Shown here: one piece after another, positions 7,528-14,754 of the stretch
Numbering within the stretch: the first letter of the stretch is position 1
Layout of the letters: each line of letters begins with the position of its first letter
Origin: Flavobacterium sp. CFS9
GTDB taxonomy: Bacteria > Bacteroidota > Bacteroidia > Flavobacteriales > Flavobacteriaceae
Reading direction: 5' to 3'
Length of the DNA stretch: 64,000 nucleotides
Assembly (NCBI RefSeq): GCF_041154745.1
Contig: NZ_AP031573.1
Location: 434,001-498,000, forward strand
Notes under the pieces: generated by a model
What the model saw: the letters and a program-made list of their open reading frames with translations, nothing else
Database searches by the model: none
Told to the model about the DNA's origin: nothing
Program-made: the position numbers and the translations under genes

Positions 7528-7695
7528 TTAGTTTAGGCATTCATCAAATTGATTAGATTTCGGCTTCTGCTTTTTGATGTAGATTTTGTAAAAACAAACC
7601 GACATTCCAACAGCAAACCACAGAATCACAAATATTACAGCAAAGCCAAAACAACCCAGAATCAGCCAGCCAAAAGCCTTAATTATCTCCACCAT
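7528..7695 (-). CDS. Small one-helix membrane protein (55 aa)
   Basis: ATG at 7695, stop at 7528-7530. The peptide begins MVEIIKAFGW and continues with a hydrophobic run (ILGCFGFAVIFVILWFAVGM) long enough for one membrane crossing, followed by a basic tail (KIYIKKQKPKSNQ). It overlaps the end of the upstream small gene by 13 bases and ends 10 bases before variable protein 3. Function unknown; positive-inside reasoning puts the tail in the cytoplasm. Confidence 0.6.
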   Translation of the reverse strand: MVEIIKAFGWLILGCFGFAVIFVILWFAVGMSVCFYKIYIKKQKPKSNQFDECLN

Positions 7696-7850
7696 GATTT
7701 CTTTATTTTAGATTCAGGAAACATTGCATAGTGATACTTTTTCTCTCTGCGATTTACATTTATAGCCATTATTAAAATCCATATCAAAAACACGTTTGCA
7801 CCACATAACATCGCTATAAATATTGCGTATAAAATATTATCTAAACACAT
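7683..7850 (-). CDS. Small membrane protein (55 aa)
   Basis: ATG at 7850, stop at 7683-7685. The peptide begins MCLDNILYAI and has a long hydrophobic segment (FIAMLCGANVFLIWILIMAI) followed by a basic stretch (NVNRREKKYH) and an aromatic end (KKSWWR). It is sandwiched by overlaps of 10 bases upstream and 13 bases downstream, a coding arrangement common in phage operons. No homologue recognised. Confidence 0.6.
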   Translation of the reverse strand: MCLDNILYAIFIAMLCGANVFLIWILIMAINVNRREKKYHYAMFPESKIKKSWWR

Positions 7851-7996
7851 CTTCCACAGCTTTTACATTGTTCAATCATATCAAAATATGATTCAGGATA
7901 GCAAACACGAGTAGCAGAATTGCACACCAAGTCAATTGGCTCTTGCACTTCTATTTCATTTATAACTTTATGTTGTTCAACGCTAACTTTTTCCAT
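7841..7996 (-). CDS. Small Cys-rich phage protein (51 aa)
   Basis: ATG at 7996, stop at 7841-7843. The soluble peptide starts MEKVSVEQHKVINEIEVQEP and ends in a metal- or disulfide-like cluster CKSCGRCV, with two further cysteines upstream. Its 5' end overlaps the last 14 bases of the 75-aa gene and its 3' end the next small gene, supporting real coding. A zinc-finger-like role is only a possibility. Confidence 0.55.
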   Translation of the reverse strand: MEKVSVEQHKVINEIEVQEPIDLVCNSATRVCYPESYFDMIEQCKSCGRCV

Positions 7997-8210
7997 GATA
8001 TTTTTTTAAGTAATCCGGCTTAGTTCCCCTTATTTTATTGTCAATCATTTTAGAATACTTAAACTCTCGATCCTTTTTAGTTTCTTTTAGCGTGGTACTG
8101 GGAATATTAAAATTCCCAGCCACACCATAACCTCGAATAATTTTCAAGGCCACTTCTAACGTCTCCCGCAAGACATTTAAATCGTTTTCAGGTATAAGAA
8201 TCATTTTCAT
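7983..8210 (-). CDS. Small phage early protein (75 aa)
   Basis: Unrecognised. The first part is acidic-hydrophobic helix (PENDLNVLRETLEVALKIIRG), the C-terminus is basic and lysine-rich (DNKIRGTKPDYLKKYHGKS), which could contact nucleic acid. It lies 11 bases downstream of the first gene of the early operon and overlaps the 51-aa gene. No signal or membrane segment. Confidence 0.6.
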   Translation of the reverse strand: MKMILIPENDLNVLRETLEVALKIIRGYGVAGNFNIPSTTLKETKKDREFKYSKMIDNKIRGTKPDYLKKYHGKS

Positions 8211-8221
8211 AAAAGGATTAA

Positions 8222-8479
8222 TCAGGAAGTTTTCAAACCGTCGTAAATCTTTTCTAAATCTTTGTTCAGTTCAGAATCTTTCACCCTTCCCGCCCAAAAA
8301 TTATCTAATTTTTTCATTCCTTCACGAGTATGATATGAATGATCTGCATCCATAATCAACTCTACAAACCCTTCCCTTTTTACAAAACCGAGCGCCTTAT
8401 AATTATTAAGAATACGCACAGCATTAACCAGCAAAGCCATTTCTTCATTTACCGGAATTATTTGTATAATATTTTCCAT
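8222..8479 (-). CDS. First gene of the prophage early operon (85 aa)
   Basis: Unrecognised small soluble protein (MENIIQIIPVNEEMALLVNA...). A longer frame starts at 8509, but that start lies inside the inverted repeat of the control region, so the ATG at 8479 is preferred. The protein contains a helix-rich middle (NYKALGFVKREGFVELIMDA) and ends KDSELNKDLEKIYDGLKTS. Being first behind the divergent promoter, it could be a Cro-like or anti-repressor function, but nothing in the sequence shows this. Confidence 0.6.
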   Translation of the reverse strand: MENIIQIIPVNEEMALLVNAVRILNNYKALGFVKREGFVELIMDADHSYHTREGMKKLDNFWAGRVKDSELNKDLEKIYDGLKTS

Positions 8480-8600
8480 ATATTTGTCTTGTCTTGTCAA
8501 GTTTGGCATGTGAATTGTTATACAACAACAAAATTATTTGACAAGACAAATATATGTACAATATTTTACATACAACACAATTGTTGCACAATATTTTACA
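8477..8600. promoter_or_regulatory. Divergent prophage switch region with operator-like repeats
   Basis: An inverted repeat flanks the region: CATATATTTGTCTTGTC near 8477 and its complement ending GACAAGACAAATATATG at 8556. Two direct copies of ACAATATTTTACA follow (8558-8570 and 8588-8600, 30 bp apart), with a palindromic AACACAATTGTTGC between them. The two genes on either side point away, as at a lysogeny switch. The XRE protein downstream is the natural binder; this is inferred. Confidence 0.6.
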
Positions 8601-8643
8601 AACTTTAACATTGTTTTATGTTTTTTATTACAAATCAAGATCT

Positions 8644-9036
8644 ATGAACGATTTAAATATCAAAGAATTACGTACTCAGAAAGGGTTATCACAAAGTGAA
8701 TTAGCACGAAAGATTGGTGTTTCCAGGCAGACAATTGTAAATTATGAAAAAGGCGAAGTGATCCCTGAATCAAAAAGAGATATTCTGTACAATATTTTAC
8801 AACCAGATCATATAAATTTATTAGCCGAACCTGTAGAATATTTCACAAAACCAATCACTGGTTACACCAAGAAAATCGCAGAAAAAGAAGAAGAAATAGA
8901 GGCCAGGCTTGAAACAATAAAACTTTTAAAGGATAAAAAACAAGATTATAGCCATCAGGAAAAAATTATTTCAATTTTAAAAGAACAAATAGAAATCATA
9001 AAACAAGCTGAGGAAATCCATAAAAAAGAAGAGTAG
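8644..9036 (+). CDS. XRE-family transcriptional regulator (130 aa)
   Basis: Likely prophage repressor. Residues ~4-55 form a canonical HTH_3 domain (IKELRTQKGLSQSELARKIG, then VSRQTIVNYEKGEVIP). The C-terminal half is a long charged helix (EKEEEIEARLETIKLLKDKK) likely to mediate dimerisation; there is no S24 peptidase domain, so it is not a LexA-type self-cleaving repressor. The start at 8644 is chosen because the domain begins there and the extension upstream covers the operator repeats. A third copy of ACAATATTTTACA lies within the gene at 8789-8801. Confidence 0.85.
   Translation: MNDLNIKELRTQKGLSQSELARKIGVSRQTIVNYEKGEVIPESKRDILYNILQPDHINLLAEPVEYFTKPITGYTKKIAEKEEEIEARLETIKLLKDKKQDYSHQEKIISILKEQIEIIKQAEEIHKKEE
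8788..8801 (+). promoter_or_regulatory. Third operator-like repeat inside the regulator gene
   Basis: TACAATATTTTACA here repeats 8557-8570 exactly and 8587-8600 with one change. It is within codons for YNILQ. It may be an intragenic operator for autoregulation or looping, or chance reuse of sequence. Confidence 0.4.
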
Positions 9037-9073
9037 AAAATTCTTATATTTGGAAAAATGTAAAACTTTAGAT

Positions 9074-9439
9074 ATGAAAAATTTACTTCTCACAATGATT
9101 TTAACTACAGTATTTTGTAATGCTCAAACGGCTCAATACAACAAAATTGATTCAGAAAGCAGTTTTAAAGAGTACATGTCAAAAGCAGGAAACACAATAA
9201 AAGTTGGCGACACTTTAAATATTGGCTACCCAAGAGCAGGTGATAGATTCATGTTTATAACTCAAGGAAACGAACCAACAGGAACAGTAATTGCAAATGC
9301 AAAAGTAGTAATAACCAAAATAAAAACAATCGGTAACAAAAACAGAGGCTATAAAACCTATCTACTTTTCAAAGGATATGGCATGATTCCAGTTTATATC
9401 GATTATGAATCTGCATTCGAAACAGGCGAATTAAAATAA
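9074..9439 (+). CDS. Secreted moron-like protein of unknown function (121 aa)
   Basis: The ATG at 9074 opens a clear signal peptide (MKNLLLTMILTTVFCNAQ), so the mature protein is exported. The mature part is beta-rich (KVGDTLNIGYPRAGDRFMFI, then VIANAKVVITKIKTIGNKNR) and has no recognised domain. It lies 37 bases behind the XRE regulator at the very edge of the prophage, the usual place for lysogenic conversion genes, and could be expressed from the lysogen. The link to host physiology is inference. Confidence 0.6.
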   Translation: MKNLLLTMILTTVFCNAQTAQYNKIDSESSFKEYMSKAGNTIKVGDTLNIGYPRAGDRFMFITQGNEPTGTVIANAKVVITKIKTIGNKNRGYKTYLLFKGYGMIPVYIDYESAFETGELK

Positions 9440-9581
9440 CCTGACTCATCATAAAACACATATTTCCAAATATAAAACAGTGAACAAAAAAGTGAACAAA
9501 AACTAATTTTTAACCATTTTAATTTGTTTGTAAAGTCAATAAATTCAGTTACTTATTTTTTAAAAAACTCACGTTTTAGTT

Positions 9582-9602
9582 TTCGATTCCCGGCGACTCC
9601 AC
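9582..9602 (+). other. tRNA 3'-end fragment, probable attachment site (attR)
   Basis: TTCGATTCCCGGCGACTCC and two further bases read as a T-loop, the 3' half of a T-stem, and an acceptor strand. The sequence just upstream cannot pair with the T-stem, so no complete tRNA is here. This is what remains at the far end when an element integrates into a tRNA gene; the intact tRNA would be at the left end, outside the window. Which tRNA cannot be told. Confidence 0.7.
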
Positions 9603-9646
9603 AAAAAAATCGCAATAATCTAAACTTAGATCATTGCGATTTTTTG
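9603..9646 (+). terminator. Rho-independent terminator behind the tRNA fragment
   Basis: AAAAAATCGCAAT pairs with ATTGCGATTTTTT, with an additional ATCTAA/TTAGAT inner stem, and T-rich sequence follows. It is A/T-flanked on both sides and may work in both directions. It is probably the original host tRNA terminator. Confidence 0.75.
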
Positions 9647-9830
9647 TTTTTAAGAACTTTTCGAAGAGCGGGAAAACTAACACAATCAAAACTTTCATCT
9701 ATTATTTTTTTTAGTAAACATAATCAGACTCAATTATACTAACTTATGAGATACAACGTAATTATTCATGAATCAAGATCGCACTTGACCATTATAGATT
9801 ATTCTAAAGGAACCGGAACCACCCCCCCCC

Positions 9831-10152
9831 GCTCTCCGGAGTGTTCATCTTTTTTACGCTGCGCAAATGTCCCGCTCTCCGAAGTGTTCTTCTTTACGTT
9901 GCGCAAATGTCTCTGACTTTGCGCCATTTTAAACAAATATAATTGAAAAACAGAAACTTCATAAAATCTCTGATTTTAAAAATAACTTTCTTAGAATATT
10001 TCTCCTGAATGTAAAAAAATCCACAACAATAAAAAAAAACTAAACGTAAAAAGTCGGGAGACTTTTATCTCGTTTATAATTTCTAAGGAACAAAAAAGCG
10101 CAAATTCAGAGACATTTGCGCAGCTTTTCATGAGAAAACTTCGGAGAACGAG
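9831..10152. repeat. Degenerate inverted-repeat element
   Basis: No gene is seen between 9647 and 10158. Two tandem copies (9831-9871, 9874-9911) share GCTCTCCG-AGTGTTC and TGCGCAAATGTC. An inverted copy lies at about 10098-10152 (AGACATTTGCGCAGC, then CTTCGGAGAACGAG). A run of nine C precedes the first copy at 9822-9830. The layout suggests a small palindromic mobile remnant or REP-type element. Confidence 0.5.
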
Positions 10153-10158
10153 GATATC

Positions 10159-10737
10159 TTATTTCAACAACATTCTTTCGGTAATTGTTTTATTGGAGAG
10201 CGCCTCAATTCCAGTCACTTCGGCATACTTTACGTTGGGTAACCAGAAAGAACCTCCTTCAATGCGTACAAATATTTTTTCTACCTGTATTTTTTTCTGG
10301 TTTACATTTGCAAAAACATGGTATTTTTGATCCGCCTCTATCTTTTTCAAGGTTAAGGCCAACTTTTTATACGAAACAAATTTAAACTCGAACTCCTCAT
10401 TATCCAGCGTTTTACTCTCTATTCCATAGGCAAATTTGCGTTGTAAATAATTAAGCTCTTTTTTTTCTCCTTTCTCAGCATATCGAATCCAATACGTTTT
10501 TATAGGGTTGCTTTTGTTTATCTTTCCATTTTCCTGGTAGTTTATGGCATAAATAGCAGTGTTTATATTAGGGTCCCGCTGAATATAAAATAGCATATTG
10601 TCTATATTCTTAGGTGTTGGGAAATTTAATGGCGACGGATTCTTAGATTGTGCCGCCAGATTTCCTGAAAATATCAGTACTAAGATCCTTATTACGATCA
10701 GTGATTTTGTAAAATCTTTAAAGTATAATTTATTCAT
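10159..10737 (-). CDS. DUF4833-like exported protein (192 aa)
   Basis: The N-terminus has a signal-type hydrophobic segment (SLIVIRILVLIFSGNLAAQ). The rest matches my memory of DUF4833 proteins of flavobacteria: NMLFYIQRDPNINTAIYAIN, then PIKTYWIRYAEKGEKKELNY, QRKFAYG and FKFVSYKKLALTL. The biochemical role of the family is unknown. It is a single gene reading away from the upstream region at 10738-10961, which contains a partial REP-like piece (CTTCGACTCCGCTCAG) but no gene. Confidence 0.8.
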   Translation of the reverse strand: MNKLYFKDFTKSLIVIRILVLIFSGNLAAQSKNPSPLNFPTPKNIDNMLFYIQRDPNINTAIYAINYQENGKINKSNPIKTYWIRYAEKGEKKELNYLQRKFAYGIESKTLDNEEFEFKFVSYKKLALTLKKIEADQKYHVFANVNQKKIQVEKIFVRIEGGSFWLPNVKYAEVTGIEALSNKTITERMLLK

Positions 10738-10961
10738 AACGAAAATTTTATATAAGCTGTTGGATGTAATTGTTTTAACACACTTCGACTCCGCTCAGTG
10801 CAGGCTGGAAACATTTTTCACGCAGATTAAGCGGATTGCTACGCCTGTTCGCTATCGCTCGGGTTTGCAGATTTTATAATCTCTCTATTTGGTTAATCTG
10901 TCGCTAGTATTTTTCAACACATAGAAAAACTATGACTTACAACCGACTGGTTATTTCTATA

Positions 10962-11393
10962 TTAATTTGATTCGACTACGTTTTGTTTTTTGTTTGCTCT
11001 AAAAACCCAATATTTTATCAGCGGATAATTAAATCCGTAAGAGACAAAACTATCTGTGATTAATCTTCCGATTTTATAATCGATTTGAAATGCTTTTTGA
11101 AAAATAAGCGTCCCAAACGATTTTAAAGAAATACTTCCCAAAACCACTAACGCAAACTTAAAAAGCTGACTATTGATGCGATTTTGATAGCCCGACTGAT
11201 TTTTAAATACCCAAAATCTATTGATGCTGAAATTGATAACTGCGCCAACGGTTCCGGAGATTAGAATAGAAAAGGTAAAATGCAACTTGAATATTTCTGT
11301 TAATAAAATCATCAGGCCATAATCGGTAATGCCTCCTAAAAATGCCGCGACTTGTGCCTGCAAAAAAGTGAAAATGGATTTTTTACTGAACAT
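10962..11393 (-). CDS. GtrA-like membrane protein (143 aa)
   Basis: Four hydrophobic segments in GtrA order: QVAAFLGGITDYGLMILLTE, FSILISGTVGAVINFSINRF, a third near residue 80 (FALVVLGSISLKSFGTLIF) and the last around SFVSYGFNYPLIKYWVF. The NF.INR.WVF motif after the second segment is typical. GtrA proteins are thought to move lipid-linked sugars or other polyprenyl-linked groups across the inner membrane. It starts one base after the stop of the CDP-alcohol phosphatidyltransferase gene, so a joint role in lipid or glycan export is likely. Confidence 0.82.
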   Translation of the reverse strand: MFSKKSIFTFLQAQVAAFLGGITDYGLMILLTEIFKLHFTFSILISGTVGAVINFSINRFWVFKNQSGYQNRINSQLFKFALVVLGSISLKSFGTLIFQKAFQIDYKIGRLITDSFVSYGFNYPLIKYWVFRANKKQNVVESN

Positions 11394-11394
11394 A

Positions 11395-12081
11395 TCAGTC
11401 CTGGTACTTGTCTTTTAAATCACCCAGTTTTAAAAGCCTTACACTGTCTATCGTATTAATTACAAACAATATAATAGTAATTAAGCCTGCCAAATAGGTG
11501 ATTGATCCGTGAAATAAAATTTCTATAATTAAAATTAAAGCAATGATAAATCGAAGCTCGGTTGGACCAACAAAACCGGAATCGATACTGTATTCATTTG
11601 TAATTTTGTAGCGCAACTGACTGATGATGATCGACCAGCCATACAAGGCGACAAAAGCAAAGGCTACTATTTGTGTGCCATTTTTAGCATAAATGTAGTA
11701 GCCAAAACCTATGAGTACAATACCAATCCAATCGGCAATAATATCGAGTGCAAAACCGTACCAACGGCGTGGAATATTTCTGTAATACGCCAATCTCCCA
11801 TCTAAAGAATCGCCTAACCAATTTACTCCCAATCCGATAATCGCCAAAAGCAAATACCAATCGGTTACATAAGTTCCTAAAACAAAAGCTAAAAAAATTA
11901 ATCCGGAACCAAGCGTCCCAATTAAAGTGAGACCGTTTGGCGAAATGAATTCAGGCACCTTTGGAAGTAAAAATACAATCGTTGACTGTTCTGCTTTTTT
12001 TAAAATATTAGTTCGCTTACGGTCTGAAAATGCTCTTTGTACAATGGCGCTATGCTCTTCAGTCTGTGTTTCTTTTCCCAT
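11395..12081 (-). CDS. CDP-alcohol phosphatidyltransferase family protein (228 aa)
   Basis: Integral membrane enzyme family that joins a CDP-linked lipid to an alcohol. The catalytic stretch DSLDGRLAYYRNIPRRWYG is followed by FALDIIADW, matching D..DG..A(R)...G...D...D except that the usual arginine after alanine is tyrosine. Six or so hydrophobic segments are visible. The N-terminus is soluble and charged. The start codon overlaps the stop of the short gene upstream (TAATG). The alcohol substrate cannot be told; the neighbouring GtrA and PhyH proteins hint at a special lipid. Confidence 0.82.
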   Translation of the reverse strand: MGKETQTEEHSAIVQRAFSDRKRTNILKKAEQSTIVFLLPKVPEFISPNGLTLIGTLGSGLIFLAFVLGTYVTDWYLLLAIIGLGVNWLGDSLDGRLAYYRNIPRRWYGFALDIIADWIGIVLIGFGYYIYAKNGTQIVAFAFVALYGWSIIISQLRYKITNEYSIDSGFVGPTELRFIIALILIIEILFHGSITYLAGLITIILFVINTIDSVRLLKLGDLKDKYQD

Positions 12082-12233
12082 TAATAGCGCAATATTTGTA
12101 AGCCGGATAGTATCGCTACTTCCAGTCTAACCATTTTTAATTTTATTTTCCTTGGCGTATTTTTAAAAAAATCGGCAGTTCTTTTTAGCTTACCTGATCT
12201 AACCAGATAACTAAATGCGATAACAAACAGCAT
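12081..12233 (-). CDS. Short coupled ORF between PhyH and phosphatidyltransferase genes (50 aa)
   Basis: ATG at 12233, stop at 12081-12083, sharing one base with the next start. The peptide begins MLFVIAFSYLVRSGKLKRTA and is basic, with a short hydrophobic start and KNTPRKIKLK in the middle. It follows the PhyH stop by one base. The tight spacing supports translation, but it may also be the leftover C-terminus of a larger gene. No family recognised. Confidence 0.45.
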   Translation of the reverse strand: MLFVIAFSYLVRSGKLKRTADFFKNTPRKIKLKMVRLEVAILSGLQILRY

Positions 12234-12234
12234 A

Positions 12235-13041
12235 TTACTTAACTATTCCTGCAAAACGTTGATAAAAAACCGTTGGGCTATTCTCGTTTTTAGGAGCATA
12301 TTTTCCTGCTATAATAGGAACATAAATAACTCTCCTTCTACTTTCTTCGCCACGGATAGAGGATTCTGCCACTCTGTGCCACAAACGGCCATCGTGAATG
12401 GTTAAATCTCCTGCTTCCGGATTGATGGAAACTTCCTCTGAATCGGGTTTATTATCTAAAAAGTATTTTTTGCGAAAAAGCATTTGATAAACACTTTGCT
12501 TATGGGTGCCGGGAATGATTTTAAGACCTCCATTTTCGGGTTTTAAAGTACTTAGGTGAATCCCCACATTTAACATTGGGTTTAATTTTGCCCCATAAAA
12601 AATATCTCTCAACCCATCTGTATGCCAGCCCATTTTGGTAAACTTACTTTCCGGTCCATTGATATAATGATTAAAAACCATTCCGTCTTTTTCTTCGGTG
12701 CCTAATCTTGCGTCATCGCCTGCTAATTGCAGTAAACCATTAAATCTTGGATCCAGTAAAAGACCGCTTAAGGTTTGGTGATGCTGATTGATAAAAGCAA
12801 AACGCTGTACAATAGGAGAACCATCTAAATCTTTTCCGTATTTAATTGGAACGCCGTTTACCTTTTTCAGGTCATTGTCAATCCACTTTTGCTCTACTTG
12901 TTTTGAGGCATCAATAATTGATGAAACCGTTTCCGGATTTATAAATTTTTTGAAATGGATAAAACCATATTCGTTAAAAAAGTCAATTTGCTCAGTAGTT
13001 AATTGTTCAGTAAGGGTAAATGTTTTATAAGAAGATATCAT
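12235..13041 (-). CDS. Phytanoyl-CoA dioxygenase (PhyH) family protein (268 aa)
   Basis: Fe(II)/2-oxoglutarate-dependent oxygenase fold. The iron-binding H-x-D is in GWHTDGL (middle of the protein), the distal histidine in HDGRLWHRVAES, and the 2-oxoglutarate arginine probably in RRRVIYVP. The N-terminal ITEQ-like helix (TEQIDFFNEYGFIHFKKFIN) is typical of PhyH members. These enzymes hydroxylate lipids or small metabolites. It heads an operon with the phosphatidyltransferase and GtrA-like genes, which suggests lipid head-group or acyl modification; the substrate is not evident. Confidence 0.87.
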   Translation of the reverse strand: MISSYKTFTLTEQLTTEQIDFFNEYGFIHFKKFINPETVSSIIDASKQVEQKWIDNDLKKVNGVPIKYGKDLDGSPIVQRFAFINQHHQTLSGLLLDPRFNGLLQLAGDDARLGTEEKDGMVFNHYINGPESKFTKMGWHTDGLRDIFYGAKLNPMLNVGIHLSTLKPENGGLKIIPGTHKQSVYQMLFRKKYFLDNKPDSEEVSINPEAGDLTIHDGRLWHRVAESSIRGEESRRRVIYVPIIAGKYAPKNENSPTVFYQRFAGIVK

Positions 13042-13267
13042 AATAAATAGAGTTTATAATTGAAAGAATAGTGTTTATATTTTTTTCTAAAAGATCAGCA
13101 ACAGCAACAACAGCACATTCGCATATTTGCGTGCATTCGCTCTTTATAAAAATTAAACAAGTTCTTTTTATTATACATATTCTATAGAATTAGTAGATAT
13201 TAAAGCGAAGATAATACAATTTATCTTTCGTAAAGCATATTTTCTTACTTTTTTTTCGAAAAAAAAA

Positions 13268-14056
13268 TTAAACTTTATAAATTCCGGCGGCTGTTTTCTC
13301 GATAAATCCCTTTGGCAGTAAGCGATTAGCATAGACTGAAATAACATTTGTAAACCCCGGAATAACTTCAGATTTTTTGCTGAACATGGCTTTTACGGCA
13401 ATTTTCGCCACCTCATCAGGCTGCATATTAAACTTTTCGGCCATTTTGTTAAGTGGATTTAAGCCAGCTCTTGCAGCAAAACCGGTATCAACCGGACCCG
13501 GACTAAAACAGGTTACCGAAATGGAAGTTTTAGCAAGTTCGAAACGCAAAGCACGGGTAAACGATAAAACAAAGGCCTTTGTAGCAGAATAAACAGCCAG
13601 TGTAGGTACGGCCTGATAGGCAGCAGTACTTGATATATTTAAAATGTAAGCTTGCTTTTGCTGTAAAAGTATCGGCATTAATAAATGTGAAAGCTCTACA
13701 ATTACATGCATGTTAAGCTGCATCATGCCAAGCTGATCGGTCAGCGAAGACGCACTAAAATCGCCCCACACACCATAACCGGCATTGTTAACTAAAATAC
13801 CAACCGGATAATTGTTACTTTTTATCCAATCGATTACTTTTAGGGAGGCACTATTTATTGAAAGATCAATTGGTAAAATTGGAGCAGCGATACTGTATTT
13901 AGTCTGAAGATCATCAGATAATGCTTTTAATTCCTCCTCACCTCTTGCCACTAGCAATAGCGGATAACCTTGTTTAGCCAATTCATAAACAATCGATTTT
14001 CCAATGCCTTTGCTGGCACCAGTTACTAAGGCATACGGTTTATTATTTTCGCTCAT
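13268..14056 (-). CDS. Short-chain dehydrogenase/reductase (262 aa)
   Basis: NAD(P)-binding Rossmann enzyme. The cofactor motif TGASKGIG is at residues ~13-20, NNAG near 90, the catalytic Ser in ISSTAAYQ and YSATK near 155-159, and PGPVDTGF after it. It belongs to the classical SDR type, similar to proteins often called DltE-like or YqjQ-like oxidoreductases. No signal peptide. It is alone, separated by 226 bases from the PhyH gene; the substrate cannot be predicted. Confidence 0.9.
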   Translation of the reverse strand: MSENNKPYALVTGASKGIGKSIVYELAKQGYPLLLVARGEEELKALSDDLQTKYSIAAPILPIDLSINSASLKVIDWIKSNNYPVGILVNNAGYGVWGDFSASSLTDQLGMMQLNMHVIVELSHLLMPILLQQKQAYILNISSTAAYQAVPTLAVYSATKAFVLSFTRALRFELAKTSISVTCFSPGPVDTGFAARAGLNPLNKMAEKFNMQPDEVAKIAVKAMFSKKSEVIPGFTNVISVYANRLLPKGFIEKTAAGIYKV

Positions 14057-14223
14057 TTCACTAATTTAATTCCCAAATATAAAAATTAATTGCACCTCAC
14101 CATTAACGCATTAAATAAAAAAATACTCGCCTTTCTTACAATATAATTTGGTACATTCAGAAGTACGTTCTTTTTTATTCAATGGTACACTACATAAATC
14201 AATGATTTATCTTAGTTTGAATA

Positions 14224-14619
14224 CATCAAAAAAAAGCTTCGACTTCGCTCAGCCAGACAACCGTTATTACAGAACCAAGTGTCACCCTGAGCGGAGTCGA
14301 AGACTTGTAACCTCTAAAGGTTTATCAAAAAAAAGTAGTACAGATTAAAAGGATTTCGGAATGTAAATTTAGAAGTAAGAATTTTTGATTAAAGATTAAC
14401 GATTTCCGATTAAACATTAAATATCAAAAGAAGGCTTCGACTTCGCTCAGCCAGACAACCGTTATTACAGAACCAAGTGTCACCCTGAGCAGAGTCGAAG
14501 GCTTTTAACCCCTAAAGGTTTATCAAAAAAAGTAGTACAGATTAAAAGGATTTCGGAATGTAAATTTAGAAGTAAGAATTTTTGATTAAAGATTAACGAT
14601 TTCCGATTAAACAGTAAAC
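14224..14619. repeat. Tandem 198-bp duplication with REP-like palindromes
   Basis: No gene is seen from 14057 to 14754. Two units start at about 14224 and 14422. Each contains CTTCGACTTCGCTCAG and, about 50 bp later, its near-complement CTGAGCGGAGTCGAAG (CTGAGCAGAGTCGAAG in the second), followed by a shared AT-rich tail. Such palindromes are frequent between genes in flavobacteria. The tail also recurs in inverted form near 14650 (AATCGTTAATCAAAAATC). Confidence 0.75.
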
Positions 14620-14754
14620 TACTAGCTTTAAGAAATTTACCCCATCTTAAATCAAAAATCGTTAATCAAAAATCAGCAATCATTTTATCTTTTTCCCCTT
14701 AGCCGAATGACATTGGAATATAACAACAAAGACTTTTAAACTAACTCGAAAAGC

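Larger units (their letters stand above)
1..9602. mobile_element. Prophage, right portion (left end lies outside the window)
   Basis: The stretch carries phage-type replication genes (DnaB helicase, initiator with internal repeats), an HNH protein, a DGR, an XRE regulator divergent from a long minus-strand operon, and ends in a partial tRNA 3' end. No integrase or structural gene is visible here, so the rest must lie to the left. Calling it a prophage is inference from gene content and the tRNA fragment; it could also be an integrative plasmid-like element. Confidence 0.75.

Noticed and set aside
7549..7731. 60-codon plus-strand frame
   Set aside because: It is antisense to the two small membrane-protein genes, which show overlaps and hydropathy fitting real genes.
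9582..9602. Complete tRNA gene at the attachment site
   Set aside because: Only the T-loop and 3' strands are present; upstream bases do not pair, and no anticodon arm is found.
14148..14348. 66-codon frame through the REP repeats
   Set aside because: It reads across palindromic repeat DNA, has no start context or homologue, and its sequence is explained by the duplication.
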